From a virus, in IMG/VR virus record IMGVR_UViG_3300046747_000043, positions 1-47,514 of that record: DNA of 47,514 bases. One strand, 5' to 3'. This document shows positions 19,688 to 28,730 of the stretch, in pieces. Position 1 is the stretch's first letter. Every line of letters starts with the position of its first letter. The translations under genes were made by a program, and so were the position numbers. The notes under the pieces are model-generated. The model did not search any database. It was not told the origin of the DNA and was given only the letters and a program-made list of their open reading frames with translations.

Positions 19688-19983
19688 GGCCCTACGCCGC
19701 CGGCTGTCGGGTTTATTGGTTGGACCGCGGCCATCATCTTAGCTTCGGCTCCAGACTGAATTGCTTTAGCCAGGGCACCACTGGTATAGATTCCGACACC
19801 AAGGCCGACGAGCGCAAGCCCACTGGTTCCGGCGGTCGGTACAAGCGCTTGATAGATTGTCAGCGCGATTCCTGGAAGGACGCAAAGCGCCGTCAGAATG
19901 ATCCCGATGAGCATATTCAGGCGCATCATGGACAATGATATTCCGTCTGGACCTTTTAAGAATCCAGGCTTTGAATCGCTCAT
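19684..19983 (-). CDS. Two-helix membrane protein, holin candidate
   Basis: The product (99 aa) has two membrane segments (about residues 23-46 and 51-73) and soluble ends, a size and layout typical of class II/III holins. It lies between the amidase and the spanin-like gene. I chose ATG 19983 because it overlaps the amidase stop (ATGA). Assignment as holin rests on position and topology. Confidence 0.65.
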   Translation of the reverse strand: MSDSKPGFLKGPDGISLSMMRLNMLIGIILTALCVLPGIALTIYQALVPTAGTSGLALVGLGVGIYTSGALAKAIQSGAEAKMMAAVQPINPTAGGVGP

Positions 19984-20672
19984 GAAGCCAACCTTTCGAC
20001 GAACGCCGCCCACTGCGCATAGTTCTCTACCATCGGCCGCGGGCAGTACTTCCCGGTGATGTCGTAGTGACGGTCGACCAGAAGTTCCCCGTCCGCCATC
20101 TTGAATTGCTGCTGCGGTGTCAGGCAGTTGAACGGCAAAATCATGCGGTTGCGTCGCGCTGCGTAATCCCGGATAAGGTCGATGGCGTTGTCGACGGCCT
20201 TCGTCCAGATGGAGTCGGTGTTGTTGGTGATCTCGACGCCGATCGCGTGTTTGTTCGGGTTGCCGCCGAGAAGGTGACCGACTATAGGACGGTAACCGCC
20301 GAACCCGTTATTCTTGGGAATGTACTCCCAGTCCGGGTGTCCGTTCTGATCCGCCGAAATATCGCCGCAGTGCCATGCTTCGTCGTCCTCGAGCATATAC
20401 TGCGTGATCGAGTTGTCGTCGCAACCGAAATGCGCGGACCCGAATCGGAACGGTGTCACGCCGTCCGCCTCGAACCACTGCTTGTCCCAGCCATTAACGG
20501 CTAATTCTGGCTTTTGAACATAAGGACGGGCGAAGTACTCGCCAGTGCGCCAATCGTCCATGCCGGGACGGTCGTTGTTGGTCCAATGCACCACGAACAC
20601 CAGTACGTCGACCATTTTGAACCCGGGTCGGTTCGGATGCCCGAGTGGGATTAATTCCTGCACTATGTTCAT
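19980..20672 (-). CDS. N-acetylmuramoyl-L-alanine amidase (endolysin)
   Basis: A 230-aa amidase of the Amidase_2 (PGRP-like) type. Zinc ligands are likely His29 in VFVVHWTNN, His202 in RHYDITGKYCPRP and Cys210 of the same motif. AWHCGD and IGVEITNN fit the family. It cleaves the lactyl-L-Ala bond of peptidoglycan. No signal peptide is present, so it needs the holin. The start overlaps the upstream TGA. Confidence 0.9.
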   Translation of the reverse strand: MNIVQELIPLGHPNRPGFKMVDVLVFVVHWTNNDRPGMDDWRTGEYFARPYVQKPELAVNGWDKQWFEADGVTPFRFGSAHFGCDDNSITQYMLEDDEAWHCGDISADQNGHPDWEYIPKNNGFGGYRPIVGHLLGGNPNKHAIGVEITNNTDSIWTKAVDNAIDLIRDYAARRNRMILPFNCLTPQQQFKMADGELLVDRHYDITGKYCPRPMVENYAQWAAFVERLAS

Positions 20673-21334
20673 AAATTAGCCTCCGGTGCGCCAATCTCTT
20701 GTTCTCGCTTAAGCCGGCGCTGACTGACGCCACGGATACGCTCGGCCATGGCGTTAAATATAATCTGAAAGTCCGACGACCGATCCTCCACTAGCTTACG
20801 AAGAACCGTGACTTGCACATCGACGCTCTCGAATCGCTTCTCGATGTAAGCCTCGGCGCCGAAGAATATCCGGCGAAACAGGTCGTCGCGTATCTTGATC
20901 CACTCGCTATCCGTAAGCTCGGCGTAGTGGTTCCGCTCGACCGATTGCATGATCTGGCCGACAAGGTTGTGCTGTAGCGATTCGATGATCAGAGCGTACT
21001 CATGCTCGGCCTGTGAATGCCGGCAGCCAGCCTGTTCCTTGCCGCATATCAGGTCGCCCGCCAGCTTCGTGAGGTACTCGCAGAATGCGGCCGCACCTTC
21101 CTGGACGATGGTTCGGCTCTCATCCTTTGCAGTGGAAGGCAGAAGAGCAAGCTCGACGGACGGGCTTTTCTTTTCCTTCATGCCGCGAATCTCGATGATC
21201 TTGCCGATCTTGATCCCGCGCTTAACTATGACCACCACGATAGCGACGATCAGACCAGTGATGCCTAAAACAAAAGCCCCGACTACGATTTGTAGTATGG
21301 GGCTCGATGCGACCAGCGCGGCGATTTCCTTCAT
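20669..21334 (-). CDS. Membrane-anchored hypothetical protein in the lysis cluster
   Basis: The protein (221 aa) has an N-terminal membrane segment (residues 13-38, LQIVVGAFVLGITGLIVAIVVVIVK) followed by a basic stretch and a helical cytoplasmic domain with a Cys/His group (LICGKEQAGCRHSQAEHEY). It precedes the endolysin gene. It might be a lysis regulator or an antiholin-like factor. No family recognised. Confidence 0.65.
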   Translation of the reverse strand: MKEIAALVASSPILQIVVGAFVLGITGLIVAIVVVIVKRGIKIGKIIEIRGMKEKKSPSVELALLPSTAKDESRTIVQEGAAAFCEYLTKLAGDLICGKEQAGCRHSQAEHEYALIIESLQHNLVGQIMQSVERNHYAELTDSEWIKIRDDLFRRIFFGAEAYIEKRFESVDVQVTVLRKLVEDRSSDFQIIFNAMAERIRGVSQRRLKREQEIGAPEANL

Positions 21335-21337
21335 GGG

Positions 21338-21685
21338 CTAATCTTCACCGCGCAGTAGGAGCTTGGCTTGGCCTTTGATCAGCACCGACACGATGCCGGA
21401 ACCTTCAATTAGCTTCTTGACCAGATCGGCGTCGGATGAGTCGATCTCGAAGTCTTTGCAGTCGTAAAACTTCTGGCCAAGCTCGTATATCTTGACCGAA
21501 TTACCGGCACCATCGGCCGGGTTCGTGAGCGCTTTGCCGATTACTTGACCGAGTAGAAGCGGTTTGGCCACCTTCTCGTCTGTCGAATCCATGAGGTCTT
21601 TTCGATCAAGACCCTTTACTGTGACCCCGTCTATTTTTACGAGCATCGGTTCATACCATCCTTTCGTTTTTGGCGATTTACCCAT
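21338..21685 (-). CDS. Hypothetical protein downstream of the tail fibre
   Basis: A 115-aa soluble protein coupled to the fibre gene (TAATG). It contains a DGVTVKGLDRKDLMD turn, a middle helix and a C-terminal strand (SVLIKGQAKLLLRGED). It could be a fibre-associated chaperone from its position, but nothing in the sequence supports this directly. Confidence 0.65.
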   Translation of the reverse strand: MGKSPKTKGWYEPMLVKIDGVTVKGLDRKDLMDSTDEKVAKPLLLGQVIGKALTNPADGAGNSVKIYELGQKFYDCKDFEIDSSDADLVKKLIEGSGIVSVLIKGQAKLLLRGED

Positions 21686-23214
21686 TAAGTGTGCGCCAGT
21701 AATTTGTAAACCGTTCCAGTGGAATCTTTAACTGTCAATGTATGAGTGCTTGCGATAGCCACCCCCACCGCAGCAGCATTACCAAGTTGGAGTGTCTTAC
21801 CAGATGAAATAATTACATTCGTTTCCAAATCAATCTCGGCTCCTTGCAAATGCACATTTCCACCACCAACATTAACGATAAAATCTCCGCCGGTTACTAT
21901 AGTAAAATCACCACTGGTATTTATATTAAATATGTCTCCGCAATCAAAAGTAAAAGCTTGATTCGATAGTAAATGTAAATCTTGACCGGCGGATATTGTC
22001 AGATTGCCGCTGCCATCGAGATTGTTTATTTCAAAATCACCCGTTGTTCCGTTGGCGTTTATAGTCCCGACCGAAGTATTTTGCGGATCACAAATTTCGA
22101 TTGACGTAATGTGGGCGGTCGCCGCAATGACTTGCAAAACAATTTGACCGCCCAAATAAAGATCAACCTCGCTTGATCCAAGCAATAAAGCACTATCAGG
22201 CGTCGCCGTTGCATTTTTTTGCAGATAGAAAATTAAATCGGTGCCGCGATGATTTCCTGAATTAGCCCAGTTTTCAGTAGCTACTGACCGAATACCAGCG
22301 GTCGCGTATACGTTTGTGCCGTCATATCCGCCGAAAAGCACTTGACCGACCACATCGCCTGATTGAACCGCCGTCGGCGAAGCGTTCGTGCCGTCCAATC
22401 GGTTAAAGAACATCCCTGGTATACCGCCGGCCTGCCTGATCTCAAGGATGCCGTTCGCGGCATCCGCAGCGTTTATGCCAGCCGACACCGTTAGCGTTCC
22501 GAAGTCGGTGTTTGTCGGGACATTGAAACTAAACGCGCTTGACGGAGCAATCGAAACGACGCCAGTAAGCAGGATATTTCCCGTGATGGTCGTCGGCAGG
22601 GAAAATACATTTCCGGTAAGGGTTATGTTTGTGCCGGCCGAGTAAAGCAGCGCCGGAGTTTTAACGAAGGTGATGTTCGTAACGCCGAGTGTGATCGCGG
22701 TATTGTTGTTGGTCCACTGCGTCTGCGCTCCAAGCGTCCCCTGTTCGACAATCATAGTAGCCGCGACAATTTCTGCGCCGGTGTCCGCATCCGTAGACCG
22801 GACCCATGCGCCCGAGGCTGAGACGTAGATGCCATTTTGCTTCGGGTCGGCCTGATTCTTCACCAAGACACGCGATGCGCTGGTCAGGATACCGTCGATG
22901 GTCTGCTCACCGGAAAGCGTGATACTCGCGGTGGTGGCCACGATAACCGGTGCCTTCCACGACTGCGCAATGACGGCATTACCGATAAGGATGTTGATCG
23001 ATTGCAATAGCTGGTCGTCGATGTCGGCATCCGGTGTGATTCCGGCGGCATCGAGGACATTGGCCGCTTCGCCGATTAGAAGGCTAAAAGCGTTCAGGTA
23101 GTAGTTCTGGTTCGACGCGGGGAGTTTGTCGCCCGACTCGTAGCCGTTGGTTATGACGCCGGAGTCGGGCGGATTGTTTATTCCGTCGGGTGAAAATACC
23201 GATATGTTTTTCAT
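21685..23214 (-). CDS. Tail fibre protein, long paralogue
   Basis: A 509-aa fibre. Residues 1-85 form an attachment domain shared with the next fibre (NGYESGDKLPASNQNYYLN, then GITPDADIDDQLLQSI). Residues ~86-190 match the common fibre module ASRVLVKNQADPKQNGIYVSA. The rest is repetitive beta structure (NISAG/GDFTIVTGGDFIVNVGGG). It should form a trimer that binds the host surface. It has no obvious C-terminal chaperone domain. Confidence 0.8.
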   Translation of the reverse strand: MKNISVFSPDGINNPPDSGVITNGYESGDKLPASNQNYYLNAFSLLIGEAANVLDAAGITPDADIDDQLLQSINILIGNAVIAQSWKAPVIVATTASITLSGEQTIDGILTSASRVLVKNQADPKQNGIYVSASGAWVRSTDADTGAEIVAATMIVEQGTLGAQTQWTNNNTAITLGVTNITFVKTPALLYSAGTNITLTGNVFSLPTTITGNILLTGVVSIAPSSAFSFNVPTNTDFGTLTVSAGINAADAANGILEIRQAGGIPGMFFNRLDGTNASPTAVQSGDVVGQVLFGGYDGTNVYATAGIRSVATENWANSGNHRGTDLIFYLQKNATATPDSALLLGSSEVDLYLGGQIVLQVIAATAHITSIEICDPQNTSVGTINANGTTGDFEINNLDGSGNLTISAGQDLHLLSNQAFTFDCGDIFNINTSGDFTIVTGGDFIVNVGGGNVHLQGAEIDLETNVIISSGKTLQLGNAAAVGVAIASTHTLTVKDSTGTVYKLLAHT

Positions 23215-23223
23215 TTCGTCCCC

Positions 23224-24045
23224 TTACCAAGCGTAGATCGCGCCATTGCTGGCCATTTGGGTTCCCGATCCTGATACGACGTTTAAACTATGTTGAGCCG
23301 CACTTTGGACGTCAACATATACAATTGTAAAAGTATTCGCATCTACTCGTTCGATCGTAACAGCCGGACCATATCCTATCCCAGGGTCTATTACGCCGCG
23401 AATTGCATAAAAATTCGGAAATGATGAGCCGAATATCGCATTTAGAGCGGTAAATACAGTCCCTTGTGTTGTAGAAGCTCCCCAATTGTAATTTTGAGTT
23501 TGATTTATTAATAATGTTTTCCCCAAAGATAAAACACCAGCTATACCGACATTTCCACTCGCGGCTAAAACTGTGAATTTGTTGGTGTTGATCGACAAAT
23601 CACCGATGAAAGAAACCGCTCCGGTAGTGTGGTTTACAGTAAAGCTACTGCCGTTGATTAACAAATCACCAGCCAGTTGAAGAGCACCGCCTATATCAAC
23701 GTCATCATCAAAAGACACCGGGTTAGCTACAAAGGTGGTTATTCCGGCTATGAATCTATCGTTAGCGATTCCGATGATGGCTTGCAAAAGCTGGTCATGA
23801 AGTCCATCGTCTGGCGCGATTCCTTGTTCGGTCAAAACAGAAATTATTTCTTCCATCGTCGCGTTCAAATTGTCTTGCTCAAGCAGACCGTTGGTCGTGA
23901 GCTTGTTCATAAACCAGTTTTCTTCTTCGGCGGGGAAGACCTCACCGCCCGTATAGCCGTCGTCATAGGTTGTTGGTTCAGGCTTGGAAATATCCGCGCT
24001 TGTTCCAAAAACCGGCACGTCCTCATACGTTGGAACATCGTTCAT
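23224..24045 (-). CDS. Tail fibre protein, short paralogue
   Basis: A 273-aa protein whose first ~95 residues align with the longer fibre (DDGYTGGEVFPAEEENWFMN and GIAPDDGLHDQLLQAI), followed by a beta-repeat shaft and a distinct C-terminal domain from about residue 185. It is likely a second fibre or an adaptor attached to the same baseplate site. ATG behind AGGGAG. Confidence 0.75.
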   Translation of the reverse strand: MNDVPTYEDVPVFGTSADISKPEPTTYDDGYTGGEVFPAEEENWFMNKLTTNGLLEQDNLNATMEEIISVLTEQGIAPDDGLHDQLLQAIIGIANDRFIAGITTFVANPVSFDDDVDIGGALQLAGDLLINGSSFTVNHTTGAVSFIGDLSINTNKFTVLAASGNVGIAGVLSLGKTLLINQTQNYNWGASTTQGTVFTALNAIFGSSFPNFYAIRGVIDPGIGYGPAVTIERVDANTFTIVYVDVQSAAQHSLNVVSGSGTQMASNGAIYAW

Positions 24046-24072
24046 GGTGTCTCCCTTCCTAAAAATATCACA

Positions 24073-24771
24073 TCAAGCATCGATACTGCAAATAACTTGC
24101 ACGTCGGTACACAGCCGGTCGAAAATATGCTGCACCACCCAAAGGTTACCCGACCCGATGTTCGTCAGGAAAATTAAGTCGATGTCCCAATCGACGGTCA
24201 CGCCGCCAGAGTCAGGCGATAGCATTCCGCCGAGGTCGCCTGAGTCGTCGGACAGCCCGTGCGAGTCGTCGGGAATAGGCTCGTCGCCTTCCCCGAACTC
24301 GAAAAAATCATGCCAGCCAATCAGATAGTTGTCGCTGAACGATTTCGCCAAGACATCGATGGTGTGGATCGTGATGCCGTGGTATTTCGCGTAGGCGAAT
24401 CCTTTAAGCACCAGGCGGTATTTGTCGATGGGAATACGCTCGGTGTCGGCCGGGTTCACCGAAGCAAACAGACCGCCGATGGTCGGATCAGTTATGGTTC
24501 CGAACCCGATCAGGTTGTTGTACTCCGGAGCGTCAGCTACGTTACCAAAGGTGAACGCTTCCCCGGAGAATACCAGCGCGGAAGCCGTCGGCCATGGTAG
24601 GCCGATCCACAGACCGATGTTGTACAGGTCGTCAGGCTCGGCGTTGTCGATGTTTATGGCGCGGAAATAGTTGGCGATGGCCTCGGGTAGATTGTACTCG
24701 TCGCAGATCGTGTTGATGAGAAGCTGGACTTCCGTCCCTGAAAACTGCGGAGCGAGATACTTATTCAGCAA
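24073..24771 (-). CDS. DUF2612-type baseplate protein (gpI/gp6-like wedge), TTG start
   Basis: A 232-aa protein of the DUF2612 type: DEYNLPEAIANYFRAINIDNAE at 29-50, LWIGLPWP at 53-61, and RLVLKGFAYAKYHGITIHTI near 119. It follows baseplate J as gpI does in Mu/P2-like phages, and is followed by fibres, so it probably links wedge and fibres. The start is TTG, overlapping the J gene by 11 nt. An acidic Gly/Asp/Ser-rich insert lies near 165-195. Confidence 0.8.
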   Translation of the reverse strand: MLNKYLAPQFSGTEVQLLINTICDEYNLPEAIANYFRAINIDNAEPDDLYNIGLWIGLPWPTASALVFSGEAFTFGNVADAPEYNNLIGFGTITDPTIGGLFASVNPADTERIPIDKYRLVLKGFAYAKYHGITIHTIDVLAKSFSDNYLIGWHDFFEFGEGDEPIPDDSHGLSDDSGDLGGMLSPDSGGVTVDWDIDLIFLTNIGSGNLWVVQHIFDRLCTDVQVICSIDA

Positions 24772-25933
24772 TTACGTCGATCCTCGCGTTGTCGAACGCC
24801 GCGAACTTGTTGGCGTCCACAATCGCCACTCGGTCGTAGGACATCCCGTCTATGGAAACCTCCACGCCGGTTAAGGTGGCGAGTTGGAAGTCGCGCAACG
24901 GATTCTCGGATAAGAATTGACTCGTCACCTCTTGTCCCGGCAGGAAACTTGATTGTGACTGCACGATGTTCTGTTTCACAACCGTATCGAATCCGGCCAG
25001 GAATGGCTTTGTGTCGTCGTAGTAGACCTTGACCCAAATATCCTGCGCGACGGCGATATTGTAGAACACCGGGATTTCCTGACCCGCAAGCGTAATGTAG
25101 TTCTGCGACTCGTCACCAACAGTATTGGCGACCATTGCTTCGTAGTACGCGACCGCCAGACCATCGGAGAATCCCGTTATGACGATATAAGCCGTCCGCG
25201 GTGGAACGTCGATGTCGCCTGGAAGCGTAAGGTCATCAGAGTTTGAGAAATTGAAGAACACGTTCGCGGCCGTAATTCCCGTCAGTGACCGTATAGCCCG
25301 GATCGCAGCGTTTATTCCATAGGGAATCGTGTCGCCGAGGATAACGCGCTGTCGGACTTGTGCGATGGTTTCTTCGGCTACCCCGACGCTTGCCGGATCA
25401 TCGTTGTTGACCGACGCGACGTTCGTTATCGGCGCTCCGAAGCTGGTTAGCGAATTCGCCGGACAAACGATGGCACCCGGCGTGTCGCACGTAACCGGAA
25501 TATCAATGGTCGCGGGCGGTGTGGCGTTGGTGTACTCGTCGTCGGTCAGGAAGTTGATATTCCCAAAAGGAAGTGTACTGCCGGCCGGTATGGTGATCGG
25601 CGCCCCGGTATCGTTTACGGTCACAGTCACAACGGTGGTCGAACGGGTAGCCGGAATCCGCTGTGTCCCAACCATCGGCAGGATGTTTAGAATTTGGTCA
25701 TCGTCGCACAGAGCCGGGTTCAGCGAGTTAAGTCCTATGTTCATTTCTTCGTCGATTGCCTGGTTCCGAGATCCCGCCGCGAGAAGAATTAGCCACACAG
25801 CATTCCCTGGACTGGCGATAAGTGGCGACTCTCCGCGGGATGATCGATCTGCGTTAATTACGGCAAGCATCTGTTGCGCGTGTTGGGTTGCTGTTTCCGG
25901 CGTCCACTCCACGCCATTTATTAAAAAGCTCAT
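24761..25933 (-). CDS. Baseplate J-like protein
   Basis: The protein (390 aa) has the Baseplate_J layout: SPGNAVWLILLAAGSRNQAIDEE near 41-64, TGTQRIPATRSTTVVTVTV-type beta region (about 88-105), PITIPAGSTLPFGNINFLTDDEYT, and SVGVAEETIAQVRQRVILGDT with GINAAIRAIRSLTGI, the hallmark region. It forms the baseplate wedge that transmits contraction. It overlaps the gp25-like gene. Confidence 0.9.
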   Translation of the reverse strand: MSFLINGVEWTPETATQHAQQMLAVINADRSSRGESPLIASPGNAVWLILLAAGSRNQAIDEEMNIGLNSLNPALCDDDQILNILPMVGTQRIPATRSTTVVTVTVNDTGAPITIPAGSTLPFGNINFLTDDEYTNATPPATIDIPVTCDTPGAIVCPANSLTSFGAPITNVASVNNDDPASVGVAEETIAQVRQRVILGDTIPYGINAAIRAIRSLTGITAANVFFNFSNSDDLTLPGDIDVPPRTAYIVITGFSDGLAVAYYEAMVANTVGDESQNYITLAGQEIPVFYNIAVAQDIWVKVYYDDTKPFLAGFDTVVKQNIVQSQSSFLPGQEVTSQFLSENPLRDFQLATLTGVEVSIDGMSYDRVAIVDANKFAAFDNARIDVIAE

Positions 25934-26256
25934 ACGCGCCTCACTTTTACGGTAAGTCGATCGTTAACTATATCATAGTCAGGATTGAAGTCGACGAGGC
26001 CTATTGCGATAAGGTTGTTTCGAATAGTGTTGTCCAAGTCGCTGAAATCCGTCTCGCCGGTAAGGTACTGCATCCATGGACTGCCTTGCGCCGGAAGTTG
26101 CGGAATCGTGTTCAGCTGCAGATAAGTAATCAGCGCCGCCGCCTGTTCTTCTTCGACCTGTCCTTCAATTATTGGGACAATCCCGTCTTTAACCACAAAG
26201 TCAAACGTCGGATAGGCTACGTTGGAAAACTTGGTGCTGGCCATTTGAGAGTCCAT
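25930..26256 (-). CDS. gp25/gpW-like baseplate wedge protein
   Basis: The product (108 aa) sits between the spike and baseplate J, where gp25-like proteins lie in myoviruses. The C-terminal half (DLDNTIRNNLIAIGLVDFNPDYDIVNDRLTV) fits the small wedge fold. It probably anchors the sheath to the baseplate. Assignment relies partly on gene order. Confidence 0.65.
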   Translation of the reverse strand: MDSQMASTKFSNVAYPTFDFVVKDGIVPIIEGQVEEEQAAALITYLQLNTIPQLPAQGSPWMQYLTGETDFSDLDNTIRNNLIAIGLVDFNPDYDIVNDRLTVKVRRV

Positions 26257-26936
26257 TACGCCTCCAATAATTGTGCAAGGTCGGCCAGCATAGTAGCCGT
26301 CGCGGTACTGAAAGTAGCCATCAGTGCCACAATCGCCGCGGCCAAAGGCGCTGGAACCGGAGATGCGCCGGCCGTTGTTATAGCGGATTGCGCCGCTGAC
26401 CCCATAAATGTCGACAACGCTGTTTCCAATGTGTTCAGAAGCGTATAGAGCGACTGCGCGGTGTTTTTAATTTGAATAAGGCCGGCCGTCGCTTGTATTT
26501 TCAAGTTACCCGATTCGTCGACGATAATCTGCACCCCGGAAGATGCCAAAATCCCCAAAGGAATAGCCTTCATGGTGTTTTGCTGATAATGCAGGAAGGC
26601 ACTCGGTTCTTGTGGTGCCGCTACGCCTGAAAGCGCCGGTACATAATTGCGCAATCCTATAAGTAGTACTTTGTCCCCGGTTTGTATTGGAAAGCTGATC
26701 CTGAAGGCTTGGCTGGCCAGAGACATCACCTCAACGTTCTTTGTGATCGTAGGCGGAAGCGTCCGGCCATCGAGAAGTTGTGACCGGATCGCATGGACGA
26801 CGTCCACGGTATCGTCTCCGTTCACCTGCTGGACGATGGCATAGTCCGAAATCCACTTCTCGCCGATAATCCCCTCGATGAACTTCCGCTCGGTTATTCC
26901 TAACCCATCGTTCGGGTTGGTTGCGACCTGGCTCAT
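26256..26936 (-). CDS. Baseplate spike protein (Gp138/gpV-like)
   Basis: A 226-aa protein with an OB-like N-terminal region (DYAIVQQVNGDDTVDVVHAIRSQ and SFPIQTGDKVLLIGLRNYVPAL, residues 30-107), then a beta-helical stretch (GVQIIVDESGNLKIQATAGLIQIKN), then an Ala/Thr-rich helix. This is the form of Gp138-type membrane-puncturing spikes. No His-x-His iron tip is visible. Confidence 0.75.
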   Translation of the reverse strand: MSQVATNPNDGLGITERKFIEGIIGEKWISDYAIVQQVNGDDTVDVVHAIRSQLLDGRTLPPTITKNVEVMSLASQAFRISFPIQTGDKVLLIGLRNYVPALSGVAAPQEPSAFLHYQQNTMKAIPLGILASSGVQIIVDESGNLKIQATAGLIQIKNTAQSLYTLLNTLETALSTFMGSAAQSAITTAGASPVPAPLAAAIVALMATFSTATATMLADLAQLLEA

Positions 26937-27817
26937 GCTGCCGCCGTATTCAGCGCGTAAACGCTCATGTGGTTTTGAGGAATGACGGTATTAAACTCGT
27001 ACTCTATGCTCTGGACGACGAGATTCCGCGGCAGTTCCGTAATTGATCCGGTATAGGTCTGCTTGGAATATTTCGGGTCGATCTGGATAATGTCGCCCGG
27101 GCGAAGGTCAGGAAACCACGGCGAGGAAAAGGTCATGCCGGCCGCGAACCGAGTCGGCGGGCTCGAGAAGTAATTTATCGGGAAAACGCGTTGCGTCGAT
27201 CCGTCCCCGGGCCAAACAAACAGCGTATCGCCGTCCATGCGGTAATTGAACTTAGGACCGATGTACGATCCCTGCAGGAGCGTCATTAAATCCTTGACGA
27301 CGCCGTTATAGTCGAGCGGGTGCGTGAGATTTATTAACTGCGAAATGGTGGACTGTAGAGTGATCGGCCGTCCGACGTAGGCGGTCATCGCGTCGACGAT
27401 GTCCTGCAAAACGATATTGACCTGACACCCTAAGTCCCAATGCGTCCGCGCCATAATCGCGTTGACGAATCCGGTAAACGATCCAGCGGTTTGGAGTTGG
27501 AAATAGGTCACGCCATCGGGCGACGGGCTTTCCTGGTACGCGATCCACACTTGGCCTTTGATCGTCCCGGTGAGCGATCCTCTATAGCCGCAAAAAATCT
27601 CGATGTACTCGTACTCGTTTAACGGCGTTGTCGAGTAGAAATTGACGATTCGAAGATTTACGGACCCGATGATGTCCGAAGTAATGTAAGAACCTTGGAT
27701 CGTGATATTCGGCTTGATCCCGGTTGGCGGCATAAGTATCTCGTCAAACCCGCCGCCGCGCTTGTAGAACCGGAGGTTTACTATTTTGTCGAAAATCGGC
27801 CGGTTGATAACTGCCAT
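26933..27817 (-). CDS. Baseplate hub protein (gp27-like)
   Basis: The product has 294 aa. It is placed between the plug and the spike genes, and its beta-rich sequence (ITIQGSYITSDIIGSVNLRIVN; LRPGDIIQIDPKYSKQTYTGSITEL) suits a hub that connects the tube to the spike. The start at 27817 overlaps the upstream stop (TAATG). Exact family inferred from order and general pattern. Confidence 0.7.
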   Translation of the reverse strand: MAVINRPIFDKIVNLRFYKRGGGFDEILMPPTGIKPNITIQGSYITSDIIGSVNLRIVNFYSTTPLNEYEYIEIFCGYRGSLTGTIKGQVWIAYQESPSPDGVTYFQLQTAGSFTGFVNAIMARTHWDLGCQVNIVLQDIVDAMTAYVGRPITLQSTISQLINLTHPLDYNGVVKDLMTLLQGSYIGPKFNYRMDGDTLFVWPGDGSTQRVFPINYFSSPPTRFAAGMTFSSPWFPDLRPGDIIQIDPKYSKQTYTGSITELPRNLVVQSIEYEFNTVIPQNHMSVYALNTAAA

Positions 27818-28131
27818 TACGCCGCCCACCTGACCATGTAAACGCTGATGTTTCCGAGGTCATTCTGTCCTATAACCGCTTGAGGCGTGAAAATGTAGAG
27901 TCCAAAATCATCGTATCCGGTCCATGAGAAATCCCCCGGGAATATTCCGGCCTGTCGCGTCGAACCGTCCGGGAAAGTGAACCAGGCACTCCATCGGTCT
28001 TGGTAGAACTTGAACACGACGGTGTACTGATCCCCGGATATGGTTGCAACGAAGGTGAAATTGAACGTTCCGTCCGGGACTTGAGGAAGCGGGATAAGTT
28101 CGGCCTTGGTTATGCGTTTTAGCTGCTTCAT
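27817..28131 (-). CDS. Baseplate plug protein (Pam3 gp18-like)
   Basis: The 104-aa protein resembles the plug domain named from cyanophage Pam3 gp18: a beta-sandwich with TFVATISGDQYTVVFKFYQDRWSAWFTF and a conserved RW-x2-WF pattern. In that family it fills the hub channel. Coupled by ATGA and TAATG to both neighbours. Confidence 0.65.
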   Translation of the reverse strand: MKQLKRITKAELIPLPQVPDGTFNFTFVATISGDQYTVVFKFYQDRWSAWFTFPDGSTRQAGIFPGDFSWTGYDDFGLYIFTPQAVIGQNDLGNISVYMVRWAA

Positions 28132-28730
28132 ATTCCTAATGGTCCAAACCCAGGCACATCACCCAAAGTAATTGGCAAAGCATTAACGGCGCCGACGTCG
28201 ACCGGTGCGCTGGCTACGTTGTCCAGACTCGCGGGAGCGGCATCCGTTCCGGTTAATAGCGTCTGCTGAATAATCGGCATTTCCTTTATCACCAGGGTTA
28301 TTGGCTGACGGTTTGCGATGGTTGGGTCCGAGTTGAAGGTCATACTCTTGATACCGACCTGCAGCGATTCTTCGCGGTTCTTAGTCGTAAACAATACTGG
28401 CGACCGACTGTTAAAGTATTTCCGAAGCTGACGAATTTTCAGCAAAAGTATTGGTTGCAGGACCGGAGACAAGGCCGACAGTTCCAAAAACGTCGGAGCA
28501 ATCCATCCAGATAGCGACCATGTTCTCGGCTTAGGAGCGATGTTGTCGGTAACGAACTGTTTCCCTTTACCAACGGAAACGATGAGCTGCTCGGATATTT
28601 CCGACTCGTTCAACTCGGAGTATTGTTCGCACTCGATAGGAATGCCGTTGATCGTCGGGTTAACGATGTACTGCTGAATGATCTGGATTGCTGCGGATGT
28701 ACCGCTTAGAAGCGCGCTGGTAAGGCTCAT
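28128..28730 (-). CDS. Dit-like distal tail/baseplate protein
   Basis: The protein (200 aa) contains FVTDNIAPKPRTWSLSGWIAP (about residues 59-79), typical of a family with a Dit-like N-terminal domain found behind tape measure genes in small myoviruses. It likely forms the ring joining tail tube and hub. It overlaps the tape measure stop (ATGA). Confidence 0.7.
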   Translation of the reverse strand: MSLTSALLSGTSAAIQIIQQYIVNPTINGIPIECEQYSELNESEISEQLIVSVGKGKQFVTDNIAPKPRTWSLSGWIAPTFLELSALSPVLQPILLLKIRQLRKYFNSRSPVLFTTKNREESLQVGIKSMTFNSDPTIANRQPITLVIKEMPIIQQTLLTGTDAAPASLDNVASAPVDVGAVNALPITLGDVPGFGPLGI

